From JALZKA01 sp963721645 (lineage in GTDB: Bacteria; Actinomycetota; Thermoleophilia; Solirubrobacterales; 70-9), in the NCBI GenBank assembly GCA_963721645.1, contig CAVRJK010000002.1:1240001-1304000 (forward strand): a DNA stretch of 64,000 nt. The letters are read 5' to 3'. Numbering within the stretch: the first letter of the stretch is position 1; every line of letters starts with the position of its first letter. Below, piece by piece: positions 40,935 to 50,980 of this stretch. The notes under the pieces are model-generated. The model was not told the origin of the DNA, did not search any database, and saw nothing but the letters and a program-made list of their open reading frames with translations. The position numbers and the translations under genes are program-made.

Positions 40935-43811
40935 CGCAACGGCCTCGCGCTTGCGGGAGCGCGAGGCCTTGCGGACCGTCGGTGCCTCCGGCTCCACCAG
41001 GTCGCTCAAGAAGCGGCCTGTGTGTGAGCCGGGGACGCCGGCAACTTGCTCGGGCGTGCCGGTCGCGATGATCTCGCCGCCCGCGTCGCCACCTTCGGGC
41101 CCCAGGTCGATCAAGCGGTCCGCCGACTTGATCACGTCCAGGTTGTGCTCGATCACGAGCACGGTGTTGCCCTGATCGACCAGCCTGCTCAGAACTTCGA
41201 GCAGCCGCTCGACGTCGGCGAAGTGAAGGCCCGTGGTCGGCTCGTCAAGGATGTAGAGAGTGCGACCGGTCGCAATCTTCGAAAGCTCGGTGGCGAGCTT
41301 CACGCGCTGAGCCTCGCCCCCTGAAAGCGTCGTCGCGGGCTGTCCGAGGCGGATGTAGTCGAGCCCCACGTCGTGAAGCGTCTGCAGGCGCCGCTTCAAC
41401 TTGGGAATCGCGTCGAAGAACTCGAGCGCCTCACCCACGGGCATGTCGAGCACGTCGGCGATTGACTTCCCCTTGAAGCGCACCTCCAGCGTTTCGCGGT
41501 TGTAGCGGCGGCCGTGGCACTGCTCGCACGGCACGTAGACATCCGGGAGGAAGTGCATCTCGATCTTGATCTGCCCGTCTCCCCGGCAAACCTCGCAACG
41601 CCCTCCCTTGACGTTGAACGAGAAGCGACCGGGCTTGTATCCGCGTGCCCTGGACTCCTTCGACTTGGAGTAGATGTCGCGAATGACGTCGAACAGGCCG
41701 GTGTACGTAGCCGGGTTCGATCGCGGCGTCCGGCCGATCGGCGACTGGTCGATGTTGATGATCTTGTCGATCTGGTCGATGCCTTCGACGCCGTCGTGGG
41801 CGCCTGGCCGCGACCGCGCCCTGTGAAGTCGGTTGGCGGCCGAGCGGTAGAGGATCTCGTTCACGAGCGTGGATTTGCCCGAACCCGAGACGCCCGTGAC
41901 GCAGGTGAGCGTGCCGAGCGGGAACGAAACGTCGATCCCCTTCAGGTTGTGCTCGCGCGCGTTCTTTACCTTGAGCTCGCCAGAGGGACGACGCCGTTTC
42001 TCCGGCACCGGAATCGAGCGCTTGCCGGAGAGGTACTGCCCGGTCAGGGACTGAGCGACCTTCTTGACCTGCGCGGGCGTTCCCTCGGCGACGATTTCGC
42101 CACCATGCTCGCCCGCCCCCGGGCCCAGGTCCACCAGGTGGTCGGCCGCGTTCATGGTGCCCTCGTCGTGTTCGACCACCATCACGGTGTTGCCGATGTC
42201 GCGCAGGCGCTCGAGCGTGCCGATGAGCTTCTCGTTGTCGCGCTGGTGAAGACCGATGGACGGCTCGTCGAGGATGTACATGACGCCCACGAGGCTGGAG
42301 CCGATCTGCGTCGCAAGACGAATGCGCTGCGCCTCCCCGCCTGAGAGCGTCGAGGCCGCACGTTCGAGCGAGAGGTAGCCGATACCGACCGAGTCGAGGA
42401 AACGCAGGCGCTCCTGGACTTCACGCAAGATGAGATTTGCGATGGTCTGCTCGGTCTCGTTGAGCTCGAGTTTCGTGACCCACTCAAGAGCCGCCTTGGC
42501 CGACTGGCGCGTGAACGCCGAGATGTCGAGGTCGCCGACCGTGACGGCCAACGACTCGGGCCGCAGGCGAGCGCCATCGCAGGCCGGGCACGGCTGCATC
42601 GCCATGAGTTCCTCGACCCTGTCGCGCGTGTTGTCCGAGTCGGTGTTTTCGTAGCGCTTCTCGAGCGAGTCGAGCATGCCGGGAAACCGCACGTTGTACG
42701 TGCGCCGGCGACCGAAGCGGTTCTTGTAGGAAATCGTGTGCTTTTCGGATCCGGTCCCGTCGAGCAGGAGGTCGCGCTCGGACTGTTCGAGCTCGCGCCA
42801 GGGAGTCGAGGTATCGATCCCGGACGATTCGGCTACGGCCTCGAGCAATCGCCGGTGATACATCGACGCCGCCTTTGTCCACGGGTCCAGGGCGCCGGCC
42901 GAGATGGAGAGGGTCGGGTCGGGCACGATCAACTCCGGATCGATGACCCGCTGGAAGCCGAGCCCGTGGCACCGCTCGCAGGCACCGTGCGGAGAGTTGA
43001 ACGAGAAGATCCTGGGCTCGATCTCCGGCATCGAGGCGCCGCAGTTCAGGCAGGCAAACCGCTCGGAGTAGACCTGCTCCTCACCCGTCTCCGGGTCCTG
43101 GATCGCGATCAGGCCGTCCGCGAGCTGCGCGGCCGCCTCGATCGACTCGGAGAGGCGCTTGCGTACGCCCTCCTTCATGACCAGGCGGTCGACGACGATC
43201 GAGATGTCGTGCTTGTACTTCTTGTCGAGCTCGATCTCCTCGTCGAGACGCCTGAGCTCGCCGTCGATCATGGCCCGCGCATAGCCCTGGGAGCGCATCT
43301 CGGCCAGCATCCGCCCGTACTCGCCCTTGCGTCCGCGCACGACCGGGGCCATCACCATGAACCGTGTGCCGCTCTCCATCGCGAGCACCCGGTCGGTGAT
43401 CTGCTCGAGGGACTGCCCTTGAATGGGCTCGCCGCACTTGTAACAGTGGGGCTTCCCGATCCGCGCCCACAGGAGCCGCAGGTAATCGTAGATCTCGGTG
43501 ACGGTGCCGACGGTGGACCGGGGGTTCCGCGACGTCGTCTTCTGGTCGATCGAGATCGCAGGCGAAAGCCCCTCGATGGAGTCCACGTCCGGCTTCTCCA
43601 TCAGGCCCAGGAACTGGCGCGCGTACGAGGAGAGCGACTCGACATAGCGGCGCTGACCCTCGGCGTAGAGAGTGTCGAACGCGAGGCTCGACTTACCCGA
43701 GCCGGAGAGGCCCGTGATGACGATCAGAGCGTCCCGCGGAAGCTCGAGATCGACACCCTTGAGGTTGTGCGCACGGGCCCCCGAGATGACGATTTTCTCC
43801 GACCGGGCCAT
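40929..43811 (-). CDS. uvrA: Excinuclease ABC subunit A
   Basis: 960 residues, full length. Two ABC cassettes: Walker A ITGLSGSGKSSLAFDTLYAE (N) and VTGVSGSGKSTLVNEILY (C), signatures TLSGGEAQRIRLATQIGSSL and TLSGGEAQRVKLATELSK, Walker B YILDEPSIGLHQRDN and YILDEPTTGLHFADV. Zinc modules at CLNCGAS-CERCHG and CEVCRGDG-CEQCHG. Recognises helix-distorting lesions and loads UvrB, which is also encoded in the window at 47.6-49.6 kb. A LexA box 21 bp upstream indicates SOS control. Confidence 0.97.
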   Translation of the reverse strand: MARSEKIVISGARAHNLKGVDLELPRDALIVITGLSGSGKSSLAFDTLYAEGQRRYVESLSSYARQFLGLMEKPDVDSIEGLSPAISIDQKTTSRNPRSTVGTVTEIYDYLRLLWARIGKPHCYKCGEPIQGQSLEQITDRVLAMESGTRFMVMAPVVRGRKGEYGRMLAEMRSQGYARAMIDGELRRLDEEIELDKKYKHDISIVVDRLVMKEGVRKRLSESIEAAAQLADGLIAIQDPETGEEQVYSERFACLNCGASMPEIEPRIFSFNSPHGACERCHGLGFQRVIDPELIVPDPTLSISAGALDPWTKAASMYHRRLLEAVAESSGIDTSTPWRELEQSERDLLLDGTGSEKHTISYKNRFGRRRTYNVRFPGMLDSLEKRYENTDSDNTRDRVEELMAMQPCPACDGARLRPESLAVTVGDLDISAFTRQSAKAALEWVTKLELNETEQTIANLILREVQERLRFLDSVGIGYLSLERAASTLSGGEAQRIRLATQIGSSLVGVMYILDEPSIGLHQRDNEKLIGTLERLRDIGNTVMVVEHDEGTMNAADHLVDLGPGAGEHGGEIVAEGTPAQVKKVAQSLTGQYLSGKRSIPVPEKRRRPSGELKVKNAREHNLKGIDVSFPLGTLTCVTGVSGSGKSTLVNEILYRSAANRLHRARSRPGAHDGVEGIDQIDKIINIDQSPIGRTPRSNPATYTGLFDVIRDIYSKSKESRARGYKPGRFSFNVKGGRCEVCRGDGQIKIEMHFLPDVYVPCEQCHGRRYNRETLEVRFKGKSIADVLDMPVGEALEFFDAIPKLKRRLQTLHDVGLDYIRLGQPATTLSGGEAQRVKLATELSKIATGRTLYILDEPTTGLHFADVERLLEVLSRLVDQGNTVLVIEHNLDVIKSADRLIDLGPEGGDAGGEIIATGTPEQVAGVPGSHTGRFLSDLVEPEAPTVRKASRSRKREAVAA

Positions 43812-43831
43812 GACTACTCAGTCTAGAGACA

Positions 43832-43845
43832 CGAACGGATGTTCC
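43832..43845. promoter_or_regulatory. LexA (SOS) box upstream of uvrA
   Basis: CGAACGGATGTTCC matches the Gram-positive LexA consensus CGAACRNRYGTTYC at every position. It lies 21-34 bp upstream of the uvrA ATG. Confidence 0.75.
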
Positions 43846-43871
43846 CTTGGAGATCCGAGGGGGAGCGCGGT

Positions 43872-44480
43872 CTAGCGCTTGGCGCGGGCCATCACGTCAT
43901 CGAGCAGGGAATCCGAGCTGTCGATCTCGTAATTCTCACCGAGGTGGTTCTCGATCTCGTCACGCGCGGCGCCGTCAAGGGCCATCTTCATCGCGACGAT
44001 CCTGGCCGCGGTCGAGTCGTGCGAGCGATCGCTGGATCCGGTGAATCCGTTGGTGAGCTGAGGGGCATCGCGGTCCGGCTCGGCAGGCGCCGGCGGCTCT
44101 ATCTCCGGCTCGGGCGGCAAGGGTTCGGGTTCAACCGGAGGCTGTGGCTCAGGCTCTGCAGGCGGCATCGGCTCAGGCTCTGCAGGCGGCATCGGCTCGG
44201 GTACCTCGGCCGGACCGGGATTGACCTCCGACGAGGGAGAGCGGCTGATCGTTCCCTCCAGGCTCGCGAGAGCCTCGCGGACCTGAGCGAGGCGCTCGTG
44301 CGCCTCGCCCTCTGCCCGCTCGCGGATCTTGGACGATTCGTCCTCAGCCTCGGCAATGAGCTCCTTGGCCCGGTCCTCGGCGCTCGCGACGATCTCACGC
44401 GCCTTGTCCTCGGCCTCGTCGAGCGCTGCCCGAACCCGCCCCGTCACATCTTCAAGAAGCTTTGCTGCATCCATGACCAT
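43872..44480 (-). CDS. DivIVA-like coiled-coil protein with Pro-Glu repeats
   Basis: 202 residues. N-terminal coiled coil (LLEDVTGRVRAALDEAEDKA ... SAEDRAKELIAEAEDESSKI) resembles DivIVA/GrpE-type or ATP synthase b-like helices. A central low-complexity stretch repeats MPPAEPEPMPPAEPEP. The C-terminal ~60 residues are more globular (AARIVAMKMALDGAARDEIE, NYEIDSSDSLLDDVM). Cytosolic, no signal. Its ATG overlaps the stop of the GMC oxidoreductase (TGATG). Perhaps a septum or wall-growth scaffolding protein; speculative. Confidence 0.65.
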   Translation of the reverse strand: MVMDAAKLLEDVTGRVRAALDEAEDKAREIVASAEDRAKELIAEAEDESSKIRERAEGEAHERLAQVREALASLEGTISRSPSSEVNPGPAEVPEPMPPAEPEPMPPAEPEPQPPVEPEPLPPEPEIEPPAPAEPDRDAPQLTNGFTGSSDRSHDSTAARIVAMKMALDGAARDEIENHLGENYEIDSSDSLLDDVMARAKR

Positions 44481-46333
44481 CAGGCTACAGCGGCAGCACG
44501 GCCTACCGCGCCACTCAAGGCCATGATCGAGACCTGAGGATTGACTCCCGGACAGCCTGGAAGGATCGATCCGTCGGCCACCCAGACCCCGGCGACGCCC
44601 CGCAGGGCACCCGTCGGCCCCACCGGATGACGGGCGGGATCTCCCCCTGCCGCCACGCTCCCGGTCGGATGAAACGCGGCCAGGTGCATGCTCTTCGGTT
44701 GCAGTTGCCGGAGCGCAGGTGCGATCTCTGCGTTCGCCCTGACCAACGGCGTGCCGGAGCCCATGTCGACGTGCTCGGCCCCGGCTGCCAGCATGATTCG
44801 CGCCATTGCGTCAAGCGCCTCGACGAGACGCCGACCGTCATGACGGGCAAGGCGGTAGCCGACGACCGGTGTGCGCGAGCCGAAGACCCGGCCCGAAGGT
44901 GCGTCAGCGATCATCGCGCCGATTGCGGCCGTGTGGTCCGCGTCGTTGATGCGTTCGACCAGTTCGCGGCCGAATCCGGGCGTCAGCATCGAGCCCATTC
45001 CCGGGGGTGTCGAGGTCGCCTCGATCAGGATTCCTCGCGTTGAATGCAGCTCCTCGACGCCGGCGCTTTGCAGGACGCCATGCCACGCGGTGACCGGGTC
45101 GGCGAACCTCGCCGAGACGCCGATGGCCGGGTGGATTGAGAGACCCCGCCCGAGTCGCGGATGACCACCCAGACCGCTCCGGCGAAGGAGAGCCGGCGTC
45201 TCGAGAGCGCCTCCGGAAACGATCACGCGCGGTGCCCGCAGGTCGATCGTTCTGCCGTCCGAGCGGACCGCCCGGACACCCGTCGCCCGCCCACCCCCGG
45301 TCAGCACCCCGGTCACGCGAAGGCGCGTCGCGATCGTGGCGCCCAGCTTGCAGGCCGCGGGCAACGCGTTCATGTGTACTCCCGCCTTGGCGTTGTTGGG
45401 ACACCCGATCGCGCATTGGCAAGCACCTCTGCAGCCAGGAGCATTGCGGCGCAGCGGCCCGTGTTTCCAGCCCAGCGCTGCGGCGCCCGCCAGCGCAAGT
45501 TCGCCGTTCCTCCCCATCACCTCCATCGGCACCGGAGCGACCCCGATCATCTCCTCGACTTCGGCCAGCCGGTCCTGGAATCCCTCGCCGGCCAGTTCGA
45601 GGCCGGCGCCGCGCCAGACATCCACAACCGGAGCCGGAGGGCGATAGCAAGTGCCTGAGTTGACAACGGTCGTACCGCCGACAGCGCGGCCGGTCGGCAA
45701 CGCGATGGGTGGAAGGCCGAGGGCGATCGTCGATCCGGCCTCGCGGTAGAGCGAGGCGAATCGCTCGAGTGGGTGGGTCGAGCGGATCCGGCCCGAGGTC
45801 CAGCGCTCGCCCTCCTCGATGATCAGGACGTTGAGCCCTTCACGCACGAGCTCGAGTGCGGCGAAGGCGCCTCCCGCACCCGATCCGACCACGATCGCGT
45901 CGAATGACTCGCGGTCGGCGACATCGCTCGAGGGCCGGATCGAAAGCGGCGGGTCGGGGTGTGAAGGTGCGTGGAGCGAGCCGGTGCTCCGGATCTCAGG
46001 CGCGAACTCGTCACCTCCCGCGCCCATGAGAACCAGGGTCTTCAAGGCATCGATCGCGGCCGAACCGAGAGGCCCGGACGTCGCGATGCCCCGGATGAAC
46101 TCAGCGCGATGGTCGCCGGGAAGGGCGCCGAGTCGCTTTCCGGTGGTTGCCAACGCCGCTGCCTGAATCGCGACCAGGCCGGCACCCACGCCGATTCGCT
46201 GGCGCGCCGGCATGCCATCGAGAAGGATTCGCGCCGCGGAAGCGACACGGCGCGGGTCCGGTCCGCCGGCCTCGGGCGGCAACAACGCGGCCGAGAACTC
46301 CGAAAGCGCCGACACCCGGCGCACCCTATTCAT
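44480..46333 (-). CDS. GMC-family FAD oxidoreductase (long-chain alcohol/cholesterol oxidase-like)
   Basis: About 617 residues from ATG 46333; ATG 46357 is the longer option. The N-terminal ~130 residues are helical and unlike classic GMC. FAD motif DAIVVGSGAGGAFAALELV, GGTTVVNSGTCYRPP, an insertion with CRGACQCAIGCPNNAK (Cys-rich, as in long-chain alcohol oxidases), and C-terminal catalytic His region HPTGSVAAGG and NPQVSIMALSG. Oxidises an alcohol; substrate likely hydrophobic. Confidence 0.86.
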   Translation of the reverse strand: MNRVRRVSALSEFSAALLPPEAGGPDPRRVASAARILLDGMPARQRIGVGAGLVAIQAAALATTGKRLGALPGDHRAEFIRGIATSGPLGSAAIDALKTLVLMGAGGDEFAPEIRSTGSLHAPSHPDPPLSIRPSSDVADRESFDAIVVGSGAGGAFAALELVREGLNVLIIEEGERWTSGRIRSTHPLERFASLYREAGSTIALGLPPIALPTGRAVGGTTVVNSGTCYRPPAPVVDVWRGAGLELAGEGFQDRLAEVEEMIGVAPVPMEVMGRNGELALAGAAALGWKHGPLRRNAPGCRGACQCAIGCPNNAKAGVHMNALPAACKLGATIATRLRVTGVLTGGGRATGVRAVRSDGRTIDLRAPRVIVSGGALETPALLRRSGLGGHPRLGRGLSIHPAIGVSARFADPVTAWHGVLQSAGVEELHSTRGILIEATSTPPGMGSMLTPGFGRELVERINDADHTAAIGAMIADAPSGRVFGSRTPVVGYRLARHDGRRLVEALDAMARIMLAAGAEHVDMGSGTPLVRANAEIAPALRQLQPKSMHLAAFHPTGSVAAGGDPARHPVGPTGALRGVAGVWVADGSILPGCPGVNPQVSIMALSGAVGRAAAVA

Positions 46334-46390
46334 CCGCGAATCCGGAGCCCCCATCATTATCCGGCCGCATTTCCGGGTAGAAGTAGGCGA

Positions 46391-47515
46391 ATGCCAACCC
46401 CCAGGGAGATCAACCCGCTCTACAGGGCGGTACTTCTTGCCGCGGCGCTCCTTGTCCTGGGGCTGCTGTTCCGCGAGCTCTTGACGCTCATGGTCGCGAT
46501 CCTGATCACGGTGATCGTCGCGATTCCCATGGCCCTGGCGGCGGACAACCTCGAGCGACGCGGCGTCCCGCGGTTCTTCGGCGCCTTGGGGGCCCTGGTC
46601 CTGGGGATCGCGGTCCTCGCGGGAACCGTCGCCCTGGTCATCCCGCCCTTTGTCGACCAGACGCAGGAGTTCGTCGATTCGGTGCCGGGCACGCTCGAGG
46701 ACCTCGAGGGCGAGCTTGCGGACACGTTCGGCATCTCACCCGCGGAGGTCGGCCAAAACGTTCAAGACTTCCTCCAGCGCTACACCGAGGACCCCGGGAG
46801 CCTGATCGGCCCCCTGGCCCAGATCGGCCTGAGCGTCGTCGGAATCCTTGCAGCGCTCATCTTCATGCTTCTCACCGCGTTTTACATCGCCGTGAACCCG
46901 CAGCCACTCGTGCGCGGAATGCTTTCGCTCTTTCCTCCAGGCCGGCGCGAGGCTGCCAACAACCTGACGCTTCGTCTCCGCACCGCGTGGGTGGGCTGGC
47001 TCCAGGGAGTGCTCATAGACATGCTCGTGACCGGGGTCCTCTTGTTCCTCGGCTTGACCCTGATCGGACTCGAGTTCGCGATCTTCTTCGCGGTCTTCTC
47101 GGCCCTCCTTGTGGTCATCCCCTACTTCGGAGCGGTGCTGGGTGCTGTGCCCGTCTTCCTCTTCGCGCTCGCGGACTCGCCGACCACCGCGATCCTGGCG
47201 CTTGTCGTTTACATAGTCGTCCAGCAGATCGAGGGCAACGTGATCATCCCGCTCGTCATGGCCCAGCGCGTGAATCTCCACCCCGCCCTGATCGCGATCG
47301 GCGTCGTCCTGGTGGGACAGCTCTTCGGCTTCATCGGCCTTTTCGTCGCGGTACCGATCCTCTCTGCGGTGGTGATCCTGGTCGATGAGCTCTGGGTGAA
47401 GCCGATCCAAAATGAACGGGGCGTGGACACGGTGACCGAACGCGAGGTGCCGTCTCTTCTGAGCGCCGAAGGCCTGCCCTCTCCTCCCCAGTCTCAGCCG
47501 GGCCCGGTCGCTTAG
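46391..47515 (+). CDS. AI-2E family (PerM-like) transporter
   Basis: 374 residues from ATG 46391. Eight predicted membrane segments: LLAAALLVLGLLFRELLTLM, LGALVLGIAVLAGTVALV, a large periplasmic/extracellular loop (FVDSVPGTLEDLEGELADTF), then GWLQGVLIDMLVTGVLLFLG and IPYFGAVLGAVPVFLFALAD, PLVMAQRVNLHPALIAIGVV. This is the AI-2E family; some members export autoinducer-2, others act as Na+/H+ antiporters, so the family name does not fix the substrate. Confidence 0.9.
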   Translation: MPTPREINPLYRAVLLAAALLVLGLLFRELLTLMVAILITVIVAIPMALAADNLERRGVPRFFGALGALVLGIAVLAGTVALVIPPFVDQTQEFVDSVPGTLEDLEGELADTFGISPAEVGQNVQDFLQRYTEDPGSLIGPLAQIGLSVVGILAALIFMLLTAFYIAVNPQPLVRGMLSLFPPGRREAANNLTLRLRTAWVGWLQGVLIDMLVTGVLLFLGLTLIGLEFAIFFAVFSALLVVIPYFGAVLGAVPVFLFALADSPTTAILALVVYIVVQQIEGNVIIPLVMAQRVNLHPALIAIGVVLVGQLFGFIGLFVAVPILSAVVILVDELWVKPIQNERGVDTVTEREVPSLLSAEGLPSPPQSQPGPVA

Positions 47516-47531
47516 CGCCCAGCCTGGGGCC

Positions 47532-47551
47532 GGGTGCCGCCTCCGGCGCCC
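47532..47551. terminator. Weak hairpin between convergent AI-2E gene and uvrB
   Basis: GGGTGCCG / CGGCGCCC, 8 bp with one G-T wobble and a CCTC loop; no T-tract. Possible bidirectional terminator. Confidence 0.35.
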
Positions 47552-47571
47552 TCACGCCGCCTCTCCGGCCG

Positions 47572-49578
47572 TCAGGCGCCTGCCTGGAGCGACTCGAGGT
47601 CGCGCCTGAGTTCCTTCAGCTCGTCACGGATTCGCCCGGCCTCCTCGAAGCGGAGTTCCTCGGCCGCGACGACCATCTCCTCTTCGAGTTCGACGATCAG
47701 CTTTGCGAGGTCCTCGGGGCTCGTGATCTCCTCGTCGCCCACCTTGACGCGGCGGCGGCGCTTCGGCGAGGTCTTCGACTCCATCGAGAGGAACTCCGAG
47801 ATGTCCGAGATGCCCTTTTGGACCGTCTCCGGGGTGATCCCGTGCTCCTTGTTGTAGGCGAGCTGAATCTCGCGGCGGCGGTCTGTTTCGGCGATCGCGA
47901 GGCGCATGGCCTGGGTCTCGCGATCGGCATACATGACGACCCGCCCGTCCTGGTTTCGCGCGGCGCGCCCGATGGTCTGGATCAGGCTGGTCTCGCCGCG
48001 GAGGAACCCCTCCTTGTCGGCGTCCAGGATCGCGACCAGCGAGACCTCGGGGAGGTCGAGGCCCTCGCGCAGGAGGTTGACCCCCACCAGGACGTCGTAC
48101 TCGCCGAGGCGCAGGTCGCGGATGATCTGAATGCGTTCGAGCGTGTCCACCTCGGAGTGGAGGTAGCGAACCTTGAAACCGTGTTCGAGGAGATACCCGG
48201 TGAGGTCCTCGGACATCTTTTTCGTAAGGGTTGTGACCAGCGCACGCTCGCCCTTGTCGACCGTGCGACGGACCTCGTTCATCAGGTCGTCGATCTGGTT
48301 CTTCGTCTCACGCACCTCGACGTCGGGATCGACGATGCCGGTCGGGCGGACGATCTGCTCGACGATGAGAGACGCCTCGGTCTGTTCGAACTCGCCGGGA
48401 GTCGCCGACACCATCACGAGCTGGTTGATGCGCTTCATGTATTCGTCGAATCGGAGCGGACGATTGTCGATGGCCGACGGCAGGCGGAAGCCGTGGTCGA
48501 CCAGGGTGCGCTTGCGCGAACCGTCGCCCGCTGCCATGCCCGAGATCTGCGGGATCGTCTGGTGTGACTCGTCGACGAAGCAGACGAAGTCGTCGGGGAA
48601 GTAGTCGATCAGCGTGTGCGGTGGCGAGCCGGGCTCGCGACCGTCGAAGATCCGCGAGTAGTTCTCGATGCCCGAGGTAAAGCCGAGCTCCTTCATCATC
48701 TCGATGTCGTACTCGGTGCGCTGCTGAAGGCGATGGGCCTCGAGCAGCTTGCCGCGCTCGTTGAACCACTCGAGCCTTTCTGAGAGCTCGCGCTTGATCT
48801 CGATCAGGCCGCTCTCCATCGTCTCGTCCTCGGTCACGTAGTGACTCGCCGGCCAAACCGCCACATGGTCGATGTCGTCCAGGATCTCGCCCGTCAAAGG
48901 GTCGAAGTGGTGGATTGACTCGATCTCGTCGCCGAAGAGGTTCAGGCGGTAGGCCGACTCCGCGTATGCGGGGTAGATCTCCATCAACTCGCCCTTGGCG
49001 CGGAACGTCCCGCGGGTGAGCGCGGTCTCGTTGCGGTTGTACTGCATACGCACGAGCTTTTTGAAGAGCTCGTCGCGATCGATCACCTCCCCCACCTTGA
49101 AGAGCTCCATCTGCTTCGAATAGAGCTCGGGGGAGCCGATGCCGTAGATGCACGACACCGAGGCGACAATCACAACGTCACGCCGGGCAAGGAGCGCCGC
49201 GGTAGCCGCGTGCCTGAGGCGGTCGATTTCGTCGTTGATCGAAGAGTCCTTCTCGATGTACAGGTCCTGCGCGGGGACGTACGCCTCGGGCTGGTAGTAG
49301 TCGTAGTACGAGACGAAGTACTCCACCGCGTTCTCGGGGAAGAACTCGCGAAACTCGTTGCAGAGCTGCGCGGCGAGCGTCTTGTTGTGCGCGATCACCA
49401 ATGCCGGCCGCTGAACGCGCTCGATCGTCGCCGCCATCGTGAACGTCTTGCCCGTCCCGGTCGCGCCGAGGAGGGTCATGTACTTGTCTCCCGCTGCGAT
49501 CCCCTTGGCCAGGCCTTCGATCGCCTTCGGCTGATCCGCGGTCGGCTCGTAAGCAGAGTTCAGCTTGAAATCGGGCAC
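47572..49578 (-). CDS. uvrB: Excinuclease ABC subunit B
   Basis: 668 residues, full length. Helicase P-loop TLLGATGTGKTFTMAATIER, the beta-hairpin region YYDYYQPEAYVPAQDLYIEK, SSINDEIDRLRHAATAAL, DEAD-type VDESHQTIPQISGM, motif V-VI QTIGRAARNQDGRVVMYAD, and a C-terminal UVR motif (FEEAGRIRDELKELRRDLES). Works with UvrA (40.9-43.8 kb) and UvrC in nucleotide excision repair. Upstream 60 bp show no LexA box of the kind seen at uvrA. Confidence 0.97.
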   Translation of the reverse strand: MPDFKLNSAYEPTADQPKAIEGLAKGIAAGDKYMTLLGATGTGKTFTMAATIERVQRPALVIAHNKTLAAQLCNEFREFFPENAVEYFVSYYDYYQPEAYVPAQDLYIEKDSSINDEIDRLRHAATAALLARRDVVIVASVSCIYGIGSPELYSKQMELFKVGEVIDRDELFKKLVRMQYNRNETALTRGTFRAKGELMEIYPAYAESAYRLNLFGDEIESIHHFDPLTGEILDDIDHVAVWPASHYVTEDETMESGLIEIKRELSERLEWFNERGKLLEAHRLQQRTEYDIEMMKELGFTSGIENYSRIFDGREPGSPPHTLIDYFPDDFVCFVDESHQTIPQISGMAAGDGSRKRTLVDHGFRLPSAIDNRPLRFDEYMKRINQLVMVSATPGEFEQTEASLIVEQIVRPTGIVDPDVEVRETKNQIDDLMNEVRRTVDKGERALVTTLTKKMSEDLTGYLLEHGFKVRYLHSEVDTLERIQIIRDLRLGEYDVLVGVNLLREGLDLPEVSLVAILDADKEGFLRGETSLIQTIGRAARNQDGRVVMYADRETQAMRLAIAETDRRREIQLAYNKEHGITPETVQKGISDISEFLSMESKTSPKRRRRVKVGDEEITSPEDLAKLIVELEEEMVVAAEELRFEEAGRIRDELKELRRDLESLQAGA

Positions 49579-49642
49579 TCATTCACTGTAGCCCGCGTTC
49601 CGGGCGGGGTTCGGGCGGCCGCGCCTTGCTTACATCCGAGGG

Positions 49643-50969
49643 ATGAGCGACGAGCGCATGGGCCTCGCCGGAACCCTCGCGCTGATCGCCGCGACGCTCA
49701 TCGCCGTGTTCGGAGTCGCGCTGAGCCGCGAGGACGAAGTGAAGACGCCGGTCGGAGCGGACAGCCCTCCGACCCGAGAAGGCGCTCAGCTTGATTCGGA
49801 GGAGCTCTTGGAGCTGAGCATGAGGCGGGCACCCGTGGTCGCCCGCAGGGTCGCGGAGATCCGAGGGATCGCATTCGAAGACGTCCCGGGGCCGCAGGTG
49901 ACCGATACCGAGGCGCTCAGGGCCCTGGCCGAGAACGAGGTCGCAAAGCCGAAAGCTGCCAAGGCCATCGCTGCGAGCGATGCCGAGCTGAAGCTGCTCG
50001 GCTTGCTCGAGCCGGACGAGAGCCTCGCCGAGGTGACCACGGACGTGACGGCCGACGCGGCGGCTTACTACGACACCCGGGAGAAGGAGCTCTTTCTGCT
50101 GGGCGACGCGGTGCCCGCCGGGCCCGCGTTGGCAGAGTTCGTCCTTGCTCACGAGCTGAACCACGCGCTGGAGGATCAGGTCTTCGGGTTGCCCGGGTCG
50201 GTTGGCTCCTCCGACGATCAGGTGCTGGCCGAGTCCGCGCTGGTGGAAGGGTCCGCAACCGCGCTCATGACCGAGTACGCGGCCCAGCACCTGGCCATCA
50301 CCGACCTGCTGAGCGATTCGGGCTCGCTGGAGAGCGAAACCGCCGATCTGCCGCCGATTGCTCTGGCGCAGGTCACCTTCGCCTACCTCGGCGGACAGCG
50401 CTTTGTGGAACGAGCTCCGCGCAAACGCGAACGGAGGTTGGGACCTCGTGGACTTCGCCTACCAGGCGCGGCTTCCCGCGACGACCGAGCAGATCCTCCA
50501 CCCCGAGAAGTACCTATCGGACGAAGGCGCTCTGCCGGTGCCTGGCGTTCCCGATGCGGGGCCGGGCTGGAAGGAGGCCGACGACGGCACCGTGGGCGAG
50601 TTCTTCACGCGCGAGATCCTGCGCCAGGATGCCGAAGAGATCGGTGCCGACGCCGCGGCCGCAGGCTGGGGCGGCGATGAGTACCGGTTCTTTCGCCGGG
50701 CCGGCGCGCCGGCGGAGTGCGGAATCCATTGCCGTGCCGACCACGCGCTGGCGATCGTGTGGAGAGGTGATGATGAGAGGGAGGCCGCCGAGCTCCGCAC
50801 GGCGCTCGCGGCGTACGTCGAGCGTTCGCTTGAAGCGGCCCCTGGCGAGGGCGGCGTCCGGCCGCTCGAGAGCGGGTGGGCGGCGGTCGGGGGCAGTGGC
50901 GATGTCGTGACGCTCGCGCTCGCGCCCGACGAAGCTCTCGCCCGCCGGCTCTCGACTCCGGTCGAGTAG
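49643..50969 (+). CDS. Membrane-anchored HELNH metallopeptidase-like protein, with one frameshift
   Basis: Intact length would be ~440 residues. N-terminal membrane anchor (LAGTLALIAATLIAVFGVAL), then a metallopeptidase signature LAHELNHALEDQVFG (HExxH) with an ESALVEGSATALM glutamate ~30 residues on, the third-ligand pattern of gluzincins. At LGGQRFV the frame is lost; the continuation NELRANANGGWDLVDFAYQA is in the next frame and runs to 50969. One extra base in the GG at 50407-50408 explains it; the unshifted frame ends at 50680. Probably a surface protease or a conserved hypothetical of the actinobacterial envelope. Confidence 0.78.
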
Positions 50970-50980
50970 CTTCGAGCGCC

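Noticed and set aside
49579..49642. LexA box before uvrB
   Set aside because: GAAC and GGAAC strings are present but not in the CGAAC-N4-GTTCG arrangement.
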